Shown: positions 8,023 to 18,598, counted from the stretch's first letter. The stretch is 64,000 nucleotides of DNA from DASRDZ01 sp035652335 (GCA_035652335.1 DASRDZ010000071.1:1-64000), one strand, 5' to 3'. Made by a program: numbers and translations. The notes: generated from the sequence alone by a model not told the origin.

Positions 8023-11000
8023 CTAGTCGGCGACGGCCATGGAAGCGGGCAGGGTGGTCAGGGTCGTGGATGCGCCGTTGGCGAATGTGACCGTCCCCGT
8101 ACCACCCGGAGGCAGGGTGACCGGTGCGATGTAGCTGAACGTCCCGGACCCGCTCCCCGACCCGATGGTCACGGTCACCGTCGCCGGATTGACGAGGTCG
8201 GGACCCTGCGTGCCCGACGCGGTCGAGCTCAGCGAACCACCGTCAGGCGTCGACCCCTTGGTGAGGGTCACGGTGACGTTGTACGTGGTGGTGTTGGTGC
8301 TGTCGAGCGGGTTGTTGAACTGGTCCTCGAGGGTGAGGGTGAAGCCGGTCGTCTGGTTCGCCGTCGGATGGAAGGTTGCCGGGCATGCCGCCCCTCCCAC
8401 GGTCAGGGTGCAGACGGCCTGTGTCGCCGCGGCCGGGTTGATGGTGAAGCTCGTGCTGTTGGCGTTGGTGAGAGCCGTCGAGTTGGCGGTGAACGTGTAG
8501 GTCCCCGCCTTGTTGATCGAGATGTCGTTGAAGGTGGCGACACCGTTGACCGCCGGCTGCGGGGTCGTGCCGTTCACCGGCGTCAACGGGTTGCTGGTGA
8601 TGGCGACGTTGTTGGTGGCGTGGGGCAGGATGTTGCCCGCCGCATCCTCGACGGCGACCTGGAACGACGCCATGGTCTGGCCGGCGGTGGTGGTGGCCGC
8701 GGGCTCGGTCACCCAGGCGAGCTGCGTGGCCGTGCCGAGCTCCTTGAACGCGGTGCTGGTCGCGGTGGTGAGACCGGCGGAGGTTGCGCTCAGGGTGTAG
8801 TTCGTGCCCGGCTGGTCGATGGAGAGGCCGGAGAAGGTGGCCACGCCGCTGACCGCGTTGTGGGTCACCGTCCCGCTCAGCGTGCCGGGGCTCGGGACAC
8901 CGGCGTTGGTGCCGATCGCCATGCCGACCTGGTTGGTCGCCGTGGTCACGACGTTGCCGCCCTTGTCCTCGATGGTCACGGCCGGAGCCGGCGTGATCGC
9001 CGCTCCGACGCCGGTGTCGGTGGGCTGCTGGCTGAAGACCAGCTGGAAGGGAGTGCCGACGGTGACGTCGAACGCGGCGCTGTCGGCCGCGGTGAGCGAG
9101 CCGTCGGTGGCGTGCAGCTGGTAGCCGGTTCCCGCCTTGTCGATGGTGCAGCCGGAGAAGGCGGCCACGCCCGTCCCCGCGGTGGCGTTCACCGGGTTGC
9201 CGCTGCCGCTGCTGCAGTCGAGCGTCGCGCCGGTCGTGCCCGTGCCGGTCTTGATCACCAGCGCCACCTGGGTGGTGTCGGTGGTGACCGGGTTGCCGCC
9301 CAGGTCCTCGACGGCGACCTTCGGCTGGGTGCCGAAGGCGGTGCCGCCGGTCGAGCTGCTCGGCTGCTGGGTGAAGGCGAGCTTCGCCGGCGGGCCGACG
9401 CTGATGGTGAACGTCGCGCTGTCCGCCGGACTGAGGCTGCCGTCGGCTGCGTGCAGCTGGTACGGCACCGCCGACGCCTTGTCGACGTTGCAGCCGGCGA
9501 AGGCGGCCACGCCGGACGTCGCCGCCACCGGGTTGGTCGTGCAGTTGAGCGCCGCACCCGCAGCGCCCGTGGCCGGGGTGATCGACAGCAGCACGTTGCT
9601 GGTGTCGGTCGTCACCACGTTGCCGCCGGCGTCCTCGACGACCACCTTCGGCTGGGTGCCGAACGCGGTGCCGCCGGTGGAGTCGCTGGGCTGCTGGGTG
9701 AACACCAGCTTGGTGGCGGCACCGGCCGTGATGTCGAACGTGGTGCTGTCCGCGGTGGCCAGCGAGCCGTCGACGGCATGCAGCCTGTAGCCGGTGCCCG
9801 ACGTGTCGATGAAGCAGCCGGCGAACGCCGCCACGCCGGCCGTCGCCGCCTTGGTGTCGCCGCCGGTGCAGGTCAGCGTGCCGGGACCACCGGTCGCCGG
9901 CGTGCCCGCGGTGATCGACAGCGTCACGCTGCTGGTGTCGGTGGTCACCACGTTGCCGCCGGCGTCCTCGACGGACACCTTGGGCTGGCTGGTGAACGCC
10001 GTGCCACCCGTCGAGGTGTTCGGCTGCTGGGTGAAGGCCAGCTTCGTCGCCGGCCCGACGGCGACGCTGAACGGGTTGCTGTCGCCGGCGCTGAAGACTC
10101 CGGGATCGGTGGCGTGGAGCTTGTACCCGGTGCCTGCCGCGTCGATCTTGCAGCCGGCGAAGGTCGCCACTCCCGCGCTCGCCGCCTTGGCGTTGCCGCC
10201 GGTGCAGCTCAGCGTGCCGGGCCCGCCGGAGGTCGGCGTGGCCGCGGTGATCGAGAGCGTCACCGTGCTGGTGTCACCGGTCTCGGTGTTGCCACCGGCG
10301 TCCTCGATGGTCACCACCGGCTGCGTCGGGAAGGCGACACCGCCGGTCGCTCCGCCACCCGGCTGGGTGGTGAAGACGAGCTGCGACGCAGGTCCGAGGG
10401 TGATGTTGAAGGCGCTGCTGTCCGCCGTGCCGAGGGTGCCGTCGCTGGCGTGCAGCTCGTAGCCCGTGCCGATCTTGTCGATGTTGCAGCCCTGGAAGGT
10501 CGCCACGCCGGCCACGGCCGCCTGGGTGGTGCCGGCGCAGGTCAGCGTCCCCGGACCGCCCGAGGTCGGCGTGCCCGCGGTGATGGCCAGGGTCACGTTG
10601 CTCGTGTCCGTGGTCACGACGTTGTTGCCCGCGTCCTCGACGGAGACCTTGGGCTGGCTGCTGAAGTCGACACCGCCGGTCGAGCCGTTGGGCTGCCGCG
10701 TGAAGGCGAGGTGCGTCGCCGGACCCACGGCGACGTCGAATGCGCTGCTGTCGGTGGTGGCGACGAAGCCGGAGTCCGTGGCGCGGAGCTCGTAGCCCGT
10801 GCCGGCCGTGTCGATCTTGCAGCCACCGAAGCTGGCCACGCCGCTGGTGACCGTCATGGTGTCACCGCCGGAGCAGGTCAGCGTGCCGGGTCCGCCCGCG
10901 GTGGGCGTCGACGGCGTGATCGACAGGGTCACCGTGCTGGTGTTGTCGGTGGTGATGGTGTTGCCGCCCGCGTCCTGGACGGTCACGGCCGGCTGCGCCG

Positions 11001-14000
11001 GGAAGGCCACGCCACCCGTGGCGCCGCCGCCGGGCTGCCCGGTGAAGGCGAGCTGCGACGCGGTGCCGACGTTGATGGTGAAGGTGGCGCTGTCAGCGGG
11101 AGCCAGCGTGCCGTCGGTGGCGTGCAGCCCGTAGTTGCTGCCCGCCTTGTCGACCTTGCAGCCGGCGAAGCTGGCGACGCCGGACGCGGCCGCCTGCGGG
11201 TTGTTGGTGCAGGTCAGGTTGGCGCCCGCCGTGCCGTTGGTCAGGGTGAGGCTGACGTTGCTGGTGTCAGCGGACACCGTGTTGCCGCCCGCGTCCTCGA
11301 CGGTGACCTTGGGCTGCTGGGCGAACACGGCGCCGCCGTTCGACGTGGCGCTCGGCTGCTGGGTGAAGGCGAGCTTCGCCGCCGATCCCACCGTGATGTT
11401 GAACGTGTTGCTGTCGGCGAAGGTCAGCGATCCGTCGGTGGCATGCAGCCTGTAGCCGTTGCCCGCCACGTCGATGCTGCAGCCGGTGAAGGTGGCCACG
11501 CCGCTGACCGCGGTCTGGGTGTCGTTGCTGGGATTGCAGGTCAGCGTTCCGGGGCCGGGGTTGGCCGTGGAGAGGATGTTGAGTCCCACGGTGCTGGTGT
11601 CGGTCGTCACCGTGTTGCCGCCCGCGTCCTCGACGGCGACGGCGGGCTGCGTCGGGAAGGCGACGCCACCCGTCGAGCTGCTCGGCTGGGTGGTGAAGGC
11701 GAGCTTGGCGGGCGAACCGACGGTGATGTTGAACGTGGTGCTGTCCGCGGTGGCCAGCGAGCCGTCACTGGCGTGCAGCTTGTAGTTGGTGGCCGCCTTG
11801 TCGATGCTGCAGCCGCTGAAGCTGGCCACGCCGGAGCTGGCCGCGAGGGTGTTGCCGCCGGAGCAGCTCAGCGTCGCACCCGGTGCGCCGGTGCTGGTCG
11901 TGATCGCCAGGGTCACCGAGGAGGTGTTGGTGGTGACGGTGTTGCCGCCGGCGTCCTCGATGGTGACGACCGGCTGGGTCGGGAAGGCGACGCCGCCCGT
12001 CGAGTCGTTGGGCTCGGTGGTGAACACCACCTGCGTCGCCGTGCCCACGGTGATGGTGAACGCCGTGCTGTCAGCGGGGGTCAGCGATCCGTCGACGGCG
12101 TGCAGCTGGTAGCCGGCGCCCTCCGTGTTGATCTTGCAGCCGGCGAAGCTGGCCACGCCCGCCGTCGCGCCGAGCGGGTTGGTGGTGCAGGTGAGCGCAC
12201 CAGGACCGCCGGTCGCCGGCGTTCCCGCGGTGATGCTGAGCGTGACCGCGCTCGTGTCGCCGGTCACCGTGTTGCCGGCGTTGTCCTCGACGGACACGAC
12301 GGGCTGGTGCGAGAACGCGGTCCCGCCGGTGGAGTTGTTCGGCTCGGTGGTGAAGGCGAGCTTCGACGCGGTGCCCGGCGTGATGGCGAACGCCGTGCTG
12401 TCAGCCGCGGCCACGCCGCCGGCGGAGTCGGTGGCGTGCAGCACGTAGCCCGTGCCGACCTTGTCGATGTTGCAGCCGCTGAAGGTCACCACGCCCAGGG
12501 TCTCGGCCGGCGAGCAGCCGGCGAGCGTGCCCGGGCCGCCCGTGGCGGGCGTTCCCGCCTTGATGGCGAGGGTCACGGTGCTGCTGTCGGTGGTGACCAC
12601 GTTGCCGCCCGCGTCCTCGACGGACACGGCGGGCTGCTGGGCGAACGGCGCCTGGCTCGCCGACGAGCTGCTCGGCTCGGTGGTGAAGACCAGCTGCGAC
12701 GCCGTGCCGACGGTGATGTTGAACGCGCTGCTGTCAGTGGTCGTGAGCGGGCTGTCGACGGCGTGCAGCTTGTAGCCGCTGCCCGCCTTGTCGATTGCAC
12801 AGCCGCTGAAGGTCGCCACGCCCGCCGAGGCCACCTTGGAGAGACCGCCGGTGCAGGAGAGCGCGCCCGGGCCGCCCGAGGTGGGCGTGCCGCCGGTGAT
12901 CGACAGCGTCACCGTGCTGGCGTTGCCGGTCACGGTGTTGCCGCCCGCGTCCTGGATGGCGACCGTGGGCTGCTGCGGGAAGGCGGTGCCGCCCGTCGAG
13001 TCGTTGGGCTGCTGGACGAAGCCCAGCTGCACCGCGGGCCCGACGGTGATGGCGAAGGGTGCGCTGTCGGCCGGCGTCAGCGCTCCGTCGACCGCGTGCA
13101 GCTGGTAGTTGCTGGCCGACGCCTTGTCGATGGCGCAGCCGGTGAAGGCGGCCACGCCGGAGCTGGCCGTCGCCGTGTTGGCCGGCGGGTTGCAGGTCAG
13201 TGCCGCGCCGGCGGCACCTGTGGCCGGGGTGATCGACAGCGTCACGACGCTGCTGTCACCGGTGACCACGTTGCCCGCGCCGTCCTCGACGGAGACCTGC
13301 GGCTGCTGCGGGAAGGCGACGCCGCCGGTGGAGCTGGTCGGCTGCTGGGTGAAGGCGAGCTTGCTGGCGTTGCCCGGGGTGATCGCGAACGGCGAGCTGT
13401 CCGCCGCGCTGACGCCGGCGCCCGAGTCGGCCGCGTGCAGGGTGTAGCCGCTGCCCACCAGGTCGACGTTGCAGCCGGCGAAGGTGGCCACGCCGGAGCT
13501 GGCGGTGACCGGGTTGGTGGTGCAGTGCAGCAGGGCTCCGCCGGTGCCGGTGCCGGGGGTGATCGACAGCGTCACGCCGCTGCTGTCACCGGTCACCACG
13601 TTGCCGCCGGCGTCCTCCACCTTCACCACAGGCTGCTGGGCGAAGGCGGTCTGGCTCTGCGACGACGCGCTCGGCTGCTGCGTGAATGCGAGCTTCGCGG
13701 CGGCGCCGACGGTGATGTTGAAGGTGCCGCTGTTCGCCGGGGTCAGCGACCCGTCGGTGGCGTGCAGCGTGTAGGCGCTGCCGGCCTTGTCCACGGCACA
13801 GCCGAGGAACTGGGCCACGCCGCTGGTCGCGCCCAGCGGGTCGGTGGTGCAGGTCACCTGGGCGCCGGGGGTGCCCGTGCCGCTGGTGACGGTCAGCGTC
13901 ACCTGGCTGGTGTCGTTGGTCACGGTGTTGCCCGCCGGGTCCTGCACCACCACGATCGGCTGGGTGGCGAAGGGCGTGCCGCCCGTGGAGTTGCTGGGGC

Positions 14001-17000
14001 TCTGCGAGAAGAACAGCTTCGACGCCAGGCCGTGCGTGATGGCGAACCCGTTGCTCACCGCGCTGTTGAGCCCGGTCGACGACGCGGTCAGGGTGTACGA
14101 CCCCGCCTTGTCGACGGAGATGTCATTGAAGGAGGCCACGCCACCGGAGGCGACCTTGGCCGTGGTGCCGGAGAGGGTCGCGCCGTTGGGGGTGGTGAGG
14201 ACCAGGCCGACGCCGTTGGTGGCGCTGCTCACCAGGTTGCCGCCGGCGTCCTGGATCTGCACCTGGATGGCCGGGCTGATCGCGGTCTGCGACACGGCGT
14301 CGGACGGCTGCACCGAGAAGCCCACCTGGGTGGCGGGGCCCACGGTGATGTTGAAGGCGGCGCTCGGCGACGACGGCGTCGTCAGCGAGTCGGTCGCGTC
14401 GGTGGCGGTCAGCCTGTACCCGGTCCCGGCGGTGTTGATCTTGCAGCCGGAGAAGGTGACGACGCCCGCGGCCTCGACCGGCGAGCAGCCGGAGAGCGCG
14501 CCTGGGCCACCCGAGGTGGGCGTGCCCGCGGCGATGGCCAGGGTCACCGTGCTGCTGTCGGTGGCGACGGTGTTGCCGCCCGCATCCTCGACGGTCACCT
14601 TCGGCTGCTGCGGGAAGGCGACGCCGCCGGTCGAGCTGGTCGGCGACTGGGTGAAGACGAGCTGCGCCGCGGGACCGACGGTGATGTTGAACGTGCTGCT
14701 GTCCGCGGTGGCGAGCGAGCCGTCAGCCGCGTGCAGCTTGTAGCCGGTGCCGACCTTGTCGACGTTGCAGCCGGCGAAGGCGGCCACGCCGGAGATGGCG
14801 TTCACCGGGTTGGTGGTGCAGGCCAGCGTGCCGGGGCCACCCAGCGCCGGCGTGCCGGCGGTGATGCTCAGGGTGACGGCGCTGGTGTCAGAGGTCACGG
14901 TGTTGCCGGCGCCGTCCTCGACGGTCACCTTGGGCTGCTGTGCGAAGGCGGTGCCGCCGGTGGCGCTGCTGCTCGGCTGCTGCGAGAAGACGAGCTTCGT
15001 CGCGGTGCCGGGGGTGATGGCGAAGGTGCTGCTGTCGGTCGCCGTCAGGCTGCCGTCGGCCGCATGCAGGCGGTAGCCGGTGCCGACGACGTCGACCTGG
15101 CAGCCGGCGAAGGTTGCCACGCCGCCGCTGGCCGCGGCCGTGTTGCTGGGCGTGCAGCCGAGCGTGCCCGGGCCGCCGGTGGCCGGCGTGCCCGCCGTGA
15201 TCGACAGCGTCACGCTGCTGCCGTCGGTGCTCACCAGGTTGCCGCCGGCGTCCTCGACGGACACCTTGGGCTGCTGGGCGAAGGCGGTCTGGCTGGCCGA
15301 CGAGCTGCTCGGCTGCTGGGTGAAGGCGAGCTTCGCCGCGGCGCCGACGGTGACGTCGAAGGCGCTGCTGTCAGCCGGCGCGAGGCCGGTGTCGACGGCG
15401 TGGAGCTGGTAGCCCGTGCCCACCTTGTCGATTGCGCAGCCGGCGAAGCTGGCGACGCCGCCGCTGGCGTTCAGCGGATTGGTGGTGCAGGTCAGCGTGC
15501 CGGGACCGCCGGAGGTGGGCGTGCCTGCGGTGATCGAGAGGGTCACCTGGCTGGTGTCACCGCTGACCAGGTTGCCGCCGGCATCCTCGACGGACACCTT
15601 GGGCTGCTGGGGGAACGCGCTGCCGCCGGTGGAGCTGGTCGGCTCCTGGGTGAAGGCGAGCTTGGCCGGAGCGCCGGCCCCGATGGTGAAGGTGGTGCTG
15701 TTGGCGGGGGTGAGCGAGCCGTCGACGGCGTGGAGCGTGTAGCCGGTGCCGCTCGTGTCGATTGCGCAGCCGCTGAAGGCCGCCACGCCGGCGCTGGCCG
15801 GCTGCGAGGTGGTCGGTGTGCAGGTCAGCGTGCCAGGACCGCCGGTGGCCGGCGTGCCCGCGGTGATCGAGAGCGTCACCGTGCTGGTGTCACCGCTGAC
15901 GGTGTTGCCACCGGCGTCCTCGACCGCAACCGAAGGCTGGACGGGGAAGGCGGTGCCGCCGGTGGAGTTGCTCGGCTGCTGGACGAAGCCCAGCTTGGCC
16001 GCGGCGCCGACGCTGATGTCGAAGGGCGTGCTGTCGGCGAGGGTGAGCGAGCCGTCGCTGGCATGCAGCTTGTAGCTGGTGCCCGCCTTGTCGACGGAGC
16101 AGCCGCTGAAGCCGGCCACACCCGAGCTGGCGGCGAGCGGGTTGGTGGTGCAGCTCAGCGCAGCGCCGGGGGTGCCGGTGCCGCTGGTGATCGAGAGGGT
16201 GACGTTGCTGGTGTCCGTGGTGACGGTGTTGCCGCCGGCGTCCTGCACGGTGACCACCGGCTGGGTGCCGAGGGCGGTGCCGCCCGTGCCGCTGCTCGGC
16301 TCGGTGGTGAAGGCGAGCTTCGCCGCCGGACCGACGGTGACGTTGAAGGTGGTGCTGTCGGCCTGCGACAGCACGCCGTCACTGGCGTGCAGCTGGTAGC
16401 CGGTGCCCGCCTTGTCGATTGCGCAGCCGCTGAAGCCAGCCACACCGGAGCTGGCGCCGAGCGGGTTGCTGGTGCAGGTCAGCGCCGCGCCGGTCGTGCC
16501 GGTGCCTCCGCGGATGCTGAGGGTGACGGCGCTGCCGTCCGTGGTGACGGTGTTGCCGCCGGCGTCCTGCACGGTGACCGCCGGCTGGGTGCCGAGGGCG
16601 CTGCCGCCGGTGCCGTTGCCCGGCTCGGTGGTGAAGGCGAGCTTCGCCGCCGGACCCACGGTGACGTTGAGCGCACTGCTCAACGCGCTCGTCAGGGAGC
16701 CGTCGGCGGCGGTCAGCGTGTAGTCGGCTCCCGCCTTGTCGATGCTGCAGCCAGCGAAGCCGGCGACGCCGGAGCTCACACTCTGCGGGTTGCCGGTGCA
16801 GCTCAGGGACGCACCGGCGGTGCCGGTGCCGCCGGTGATGGAGAGGGTCACCTGGCTCGTGTCCGAGGTGACGGTGTTGCCGCCGGCGTCCTCGACGGCG
16901 ACGGCCGGCTGGGACGGGAAGGCGACACCGCCCGTCGAGCTGGTCGGCTGCTGGGTGAAGGCGAGCTTGGTGGCGGGACCCACGTTGACGGTGAAGGGCG

Positions 17001-18567
17001 TGCTGGCGCCGTGCAGGACGCCCTGCGTCGCGGTCAGCGTGTAGCCCGAGCCGGCCTTGTCGATACGGCAGCCGGTGAAGGTGGCCACGCCGGCGACGGC
17101 GTTCTTCGGGTTGGCGGTGCAGGCCAGCGACGCGCCGGCGGTGCCGGTGCCGCTCGTGATCGCCAGCGTCACCGGGTTCGTGTTGCCGGTCACGACGTTG
17201 CCGTAGGCGTCCTCGACGGACACCGACGGCTGCGAGGTGAACGCGGTGCCACCCGTGGCGCCATTCGGCTGGGTGGTGAAGACGAGCTGGGTGGCCGGGC
17301 CGGGAACGACGTTGACGGTCCCCGAGGTGCCCTGGACGCTGCTGCCGCTGACGGTGCCGGTGATGGTGCCCGTGTCACCGGCGTGGGTGTCGAAGAAGGT
17401 GGTCGCGGCGTCGCCGTTGGAGTTGGCGGTGAGCGCGGTGAGGGCCAGGCTGCCGTGGGTGAGGCCGTTGCGGGTGAGCAGCAGCGAGGCGCCGGGCGAG
17501 GCGTGGCCGAAGCGGTCGGTGACATGGAAGGTGACGGGCAGGCCGGACGCGCCCTGGTCGGCGGGCAGCGCGGTGGTCGACGCCGGGGTGGCGGTGACGC
17601 TCACCGGCGGCAGCGCGGGATACGCCGCCATGCCGACGACGGGCTGGTTGAGATGGGTGCCGCCCTCGGACCCGAGGCCCTGCGCGTCACCGAACGGGAA
17701 GATGCCGCCGTCGCTGGCGACCAGCCAGTAGCCCAGGCCGGTGGGCGACGCGGCCATGCCGACGATCGGCTGGTTCAGCGTCATGTTGCCGGTGGAGCCG
17801 AAGCCGCCGGCGTCGCCGAAGGGGAAGATGCCGCCGTCGCTGGCGACCAGCCAGTACCCGCCGCCGTCCGGCGTCGCCGCCATGCCGACGATCGGCTTGT
17901 TGAGGTGGGTGCCGCCCTCGGACCCGAGGCCCTGCGCGTCACCGAAGGGGAAGATGCCGCCGTCGCTGGCGACCAGCCAGTAGCCGTTGCCGCTGGGCGT
18001 CGCCGCCATGCCGACGATCGGCTTGTTGAGGTGGGTGCCGCCCTCGGAGCCGAGGCCCTGCGCGTCGCCGAAGGGGAAGATGCCGCCGTCGCTGGCGACC
18101 AGCCAGTAGCCCTGGCCGCTGGGGGTCGACGCCATGCCGACGATCGGCGCGTTGAGATGCATGCCGCCGGTGGAACCGAAGCCGCCTGCATCACCGAAGG
18201 GGAAGATGCCGCCGTCGCTGGCGACCAGCCAGTAGCCCTGGCCACTGGGAGTCGAGGCCATGCCGACGATCGGCGCGTTGAGGTGCTCACCGCCGGTCGA
18301 GCCGAAGCCGTGCGAGGCGCCGAAGGGGAAGTTGCCGCCGTCGCTGGCGACCAGCCAGTAGCCCTGCGGCATCGCCGCGGCGGCGGGCCTGGCGTCGATG
18401 CTGGGCAGGGACGCGGTGGGCAGACTCGTCCCTCGGGAGGCGAAGGTGACCGCGAGCAGGCCGAGCGCGGACACGCCGGCGGCGCGTCCGATCCTGGCGA
18501 GTGTCGTGCGTACGCGTGTGCGCGGAGCACCACCGGTCATGCTTTCGCCCCTGCTGAATCGGCCCAC
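8023..18567 (-). CDS. Giant secreted repeat protein: six 42-residue repeats plus about 27 Ig-like domains
   Basis: Encodes about 3514 residues. The N-terminus holds a basic segment and hydrophobic stretch (GVSALGLLAVTFA), a signal peptide or anchor. Next come six tandem 42-residue repeats of the form GYWLVASDGGIFPFGDA...HLNxPIVGMA, probably beta-propeller blades. One spacer Ig domain follows, then about 27 Ig-like repeats of about 108 residues with the framework KLAFTQQP..STGG..F..QP..SVEDAGGN.V..DTS.VTLSI, a conserved pair of Cys, and DKAGTGY.LHA.DGSL. No LPXTG or C-terminal membrane anchor is visible. Role inferred: surface adhesion or matrix. The start is GTG 18567 because GGAGG lies 8 bases upstream; ATG 18540 is the alternative. 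Convergent with lpdA. Confidence 0.85.
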   Translation of the reverse strand: MGRFSRGESMTGGAPRTRVRTTLARIGRAAGVSALGLLAVTFASRGTSLPTASLPSIDARPAAAAMPQGYWLVASDGGNFPFGASHGFGSTGGEHLNAPIVGMASTPSGQGYWLVASDGGIFPFGDAGGFGSTGGMHLNAPIVGMASTPSGQGYWLVASDGGIFPFGDAQGLGSEGGTHLNKPIVGMAATPSGNGYWLVASDGGIFPFGDAQGLGSEGGTHLNKPIVGMAATPDGGGYWLVASDGGIFPFGDAGGFGSTGNMTLNQPIVGMAASPTGLGYWLVASDGGIFPFGDAQGLGSEGGTHLNQPVVGMAAYPALPPVSVTATPASTTALPADQGASGLPVTFHVTDRFGHASPGASLLLTRNGLTHGSLALTALTANSNGDAATTFFDTHAGDTGTITGTVSGSSVQGTSGTVNVVPGPATQLVFTTQPNGATGGTAFTSQPSVSVEDAYGNVVTGNTNPVTLAITSGTGTAGASLACTANPKNAVAGVATFTGCRIDKAGSGYTLTATQGVLHGASTPFTVNVGPATKLAFTQQPTSSTGGVAFPSQPAVAVEDAGGNTVTSDTSQVTLSITGGTGTAGASLSCTGNPQSVSSGVAGFAGCSIDKAGADYTLTAADGSLTSALSSALNVTVGPAAKLAFTTEPGNGTGGSALGTQPAVTVQDAGGNTVTTDGSAVTLSIRGGTGTTGAALTCTSNPLGASSGVAGFSGCAIDKAGTGYQLHASDGVLSQADSTTFNVTVGPAAKLAFTTEPSSGTGGTALGTQPVVTVQDAGGNTVTTDTSNVTLSITSGTGTPGAALSCTTNPLAASSGVAGFSGCSVDKAGTSYKLHASDGSLTLADSTPFDISVGAAAKLGFVQQPSNSTGGTAFPVQPSVAVEDAGGNTVSGDTSTVTLSITAGTPATGGPGTLTCTPTTSQPASAGVAAFSGCAIDTSGTGYTLHAVDGSLTPANSTTFTIGAGAPAKLAFTQEPTSSTGGSAFPQQPKVSVEDAGGNLVSGDTSQVTLSITAGTPTSGGPGTLTCTTNPLNASGGVASFAGCAIDKVGTGYQLHAVDTGLAPADSSAFDVTVGAAAKLAFTQQPSSSSASQTAFAQQPKVSVEDAGGNLVSTDGSSVTLSITAGTPATGGPGTLGCTPSNTAAASGGVATFAGCQVDVVGTGYRLHAADGSLTATDSSTFAITPGTATKLVFSQQPSSSATGGTAFAQQPKVTVEDGAGNTVTSDTSAVTLSITAGTPALGGPGTLACTTNPVNAISGVAAFAGCNVDKVGTGYKLHAADGSLATADSSTFNITVGPAAQLVFTQSPTSSTGGVAFPQQPKVTVEDAGGNTVATDSSTVTLAIAAGTPTSGGPGALSGCSPVEAAGVVTFSGCKINTAGTGYRLTATDATDSLTTPSSPSAAFNITVGPATQVGFSVQPSDAVSQTAISPAIQVQIQDAGGNLVSSATNGVGLVLTTPNGATLSGTTAKVASGGVASFNDISVDKAGSYTLTASSTGLNSAVSNGFAITHGLASKLFFSQSPSNSTGGTPFATQPIVVVQDPAGNTVTNDTSQVTLTVTSGTGTPGAQVTCTTDPLGATSGVAQFLGCAVDKAGSAYTLHATDGSLTPANSGTFNITVGAAAKLAFTQQPSASSQSQTAFAQQPVVKVEDAGGNVVTGDSSGVTLSITPGTGTGGALLHCTTNPVTASSGVATFAGCNVDLVGSGYTLHAADSGAGVSAADSSPFAITPGNASKLAFTQQPTSSTGGVAFPQQPQVSVEDGAGNVVTGDSSVVTLSITPATGAAGAALTCNPPANTATASSGVAAFTGCAIDKASASNYQLHAVDGALTPADSAPFAITVGPAVQLGFVQQPNDSTGGTAFPQQPTVAIQDAGGNTVTGNASTVTLSITGGTPTSGGPGALSCTGGLSKVASAGVATFSGCAIDKAGSGYKLHAVDSPLTTTDSSAFNITVGTASQLVFTTEPSSSSASQAPFAQQPAVSVEDAGGNVVTTDSSTVTLAIKAGTPATGGPGTLAGCSPAETLGVVTFSGCNIDKVGTGYVLHATDSAGGVAAADSTAFAITPGTASKLAFTTEPNNSTGGTAFSHQPVVSVEDNAGNTVTGDTSAVTLSITAGTPATGGPGALTCTTNPLGATAGVASFAGCKINTEGAGYQLHAVDGSLTPADSTAFTITVGTATQVVFTTEPNDSTGGVAFPTQPVVTIEDAGGNTVTTNTSSVTLAITTSTGAPGATLSCSGGNTLAASSGVASFSGCSIDKAATNYKLHASDGSLATADSTTFNITVGSPAKLAFTTQPSSSTGGVAFPTQPAVAVEDAGGNTVTTDTSTVGLNILSTANPGPGTLTCNPSNDTQTAVSGVATFTGCSIDVAGNGYRLHATDGSLTFADSNTFNITVGSAAKLAFTQQPSATSNGGAVFAQQPKVTVEDAGGNTVSADTSNVSLTLTNGTAGANLTCTNNPQAAASGVASFAGCKVDKAGSNYGLHATDGTLAPADSATFTINVGTASQLAFTGQPGGGATGGVAFPAQPAVTVQDAGGNTITTDNTSTVTLSITPSTPTAGGPGTLTCSGGDTMTVTSGVASFGGCKIDTAGTGYELRATDSGFVATTDSSAFDVAVGPATHLAFTRQPNGSTGGVDFSSQPKVSVEDAGNNVVTTDTSNVTLAITAGTPTSGGPGTLTCAGTTQAAVAGVATFQGCNIDKIGTGYELHASDGTLGTADSSAFNITLGPASQLVFTTQPGGGATGGVAFPTQPVVTIEDAGGNTETGDTSTVTLSITAATPTSGGPGTLSCTGGNAKAASAGVATFAGCKIDAAGTGYKLHATDPGVFSAGDSNPFSVAVGPATKLAFTQQPNTSTGGTAFTSQPKVSVEDAGGNVVTTDTSSVTLSITAGTPATGGPGTLTCTGGDTKAATAGVAAFAGCFIDTSGTGYRLHAVDGSLATADSTTFDITAGAATKLVFTQQPSDSTGGTAFGTQPKVVVEDAGGNVVTTDTSNVLLSITPATGAAGAALNCTTNPVAATSGVAAFAGCNVDKASAVPYQLHAADGSLSPADSATFTISVGPPAKLAFTQQPSSSTGGTAFGTQPKVAVEDLGGNPVTTDTTQVALVIKTGTGTTGATLDCSSGSGNPVNATAGTGVAAFSGCTIDKAGTGYQLHATDGSLTAADSAAFDVTVGTPFQLVFSQQPTDTGVGAAITPAPAVTIEDKGGNVVTTATNQVGMAIGTNAGVPSPGTLSGTVTHNAVSGVATFSGLSIDQPGTNYTLSATSAGLTTATSTAFKELGTATQLAWVTEPAATTTAGQTMASFQVAVEDAAGNILPHATNNVAITSNPLTPVNGTTPQPAVNGVATFNDISINKAGTYTFTANSTALTNANSTSFTINPAAATQAVCTLTVGGAACPATFHPTANQTTGFTLTLEDQFNNPLDSTNTTTYNVTVTLTKGSTPDGGSLSSTASGTQGPDLVNPATVTVTIGSGSGSGTFSYIAPVTLPPGGTGTVTFANGASTTLTTLPASMAVAD
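8440..17300 (-). repeat. Tandem array of about 27 Ig-like domain repeats (about 325-330 bp each)
   Basis: Coding repeats inside the giant gene. Each unit encodes KLAFTQQP-type strand A, VEDAGGN, VTLSI, a first Cys, SGVATFAGC and DGSL motifs. Units are diverged, with exceptions at units 10, 26 and 27 that lose the Cys pair. Boundaries are approximate. Confidence 0.85.
17630..18370 (-). repeat. Six 126-bp repeats encoding YWLVASDGG modules
   Basis: Six consecutive 42-codon units. Units 3 and 4 are nearly identical through GSEGGTHLNKPIVGM, which suggests recent duplication or gene conversion. Boundaries are approximate. Confidence 0.85.
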
Positions 18568-18598
18568 GTGTCGTTCCTCCGGGCGCGCCTGCTGCGCA

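Noticed and set aside
8440..18370. CRISPR-like regular spacing in the surface gene
   Set aside because: The periods are 126 and about 328 bp, the repeats are protein-coding and diverged, and there are no short identical repeats with unique spacers.
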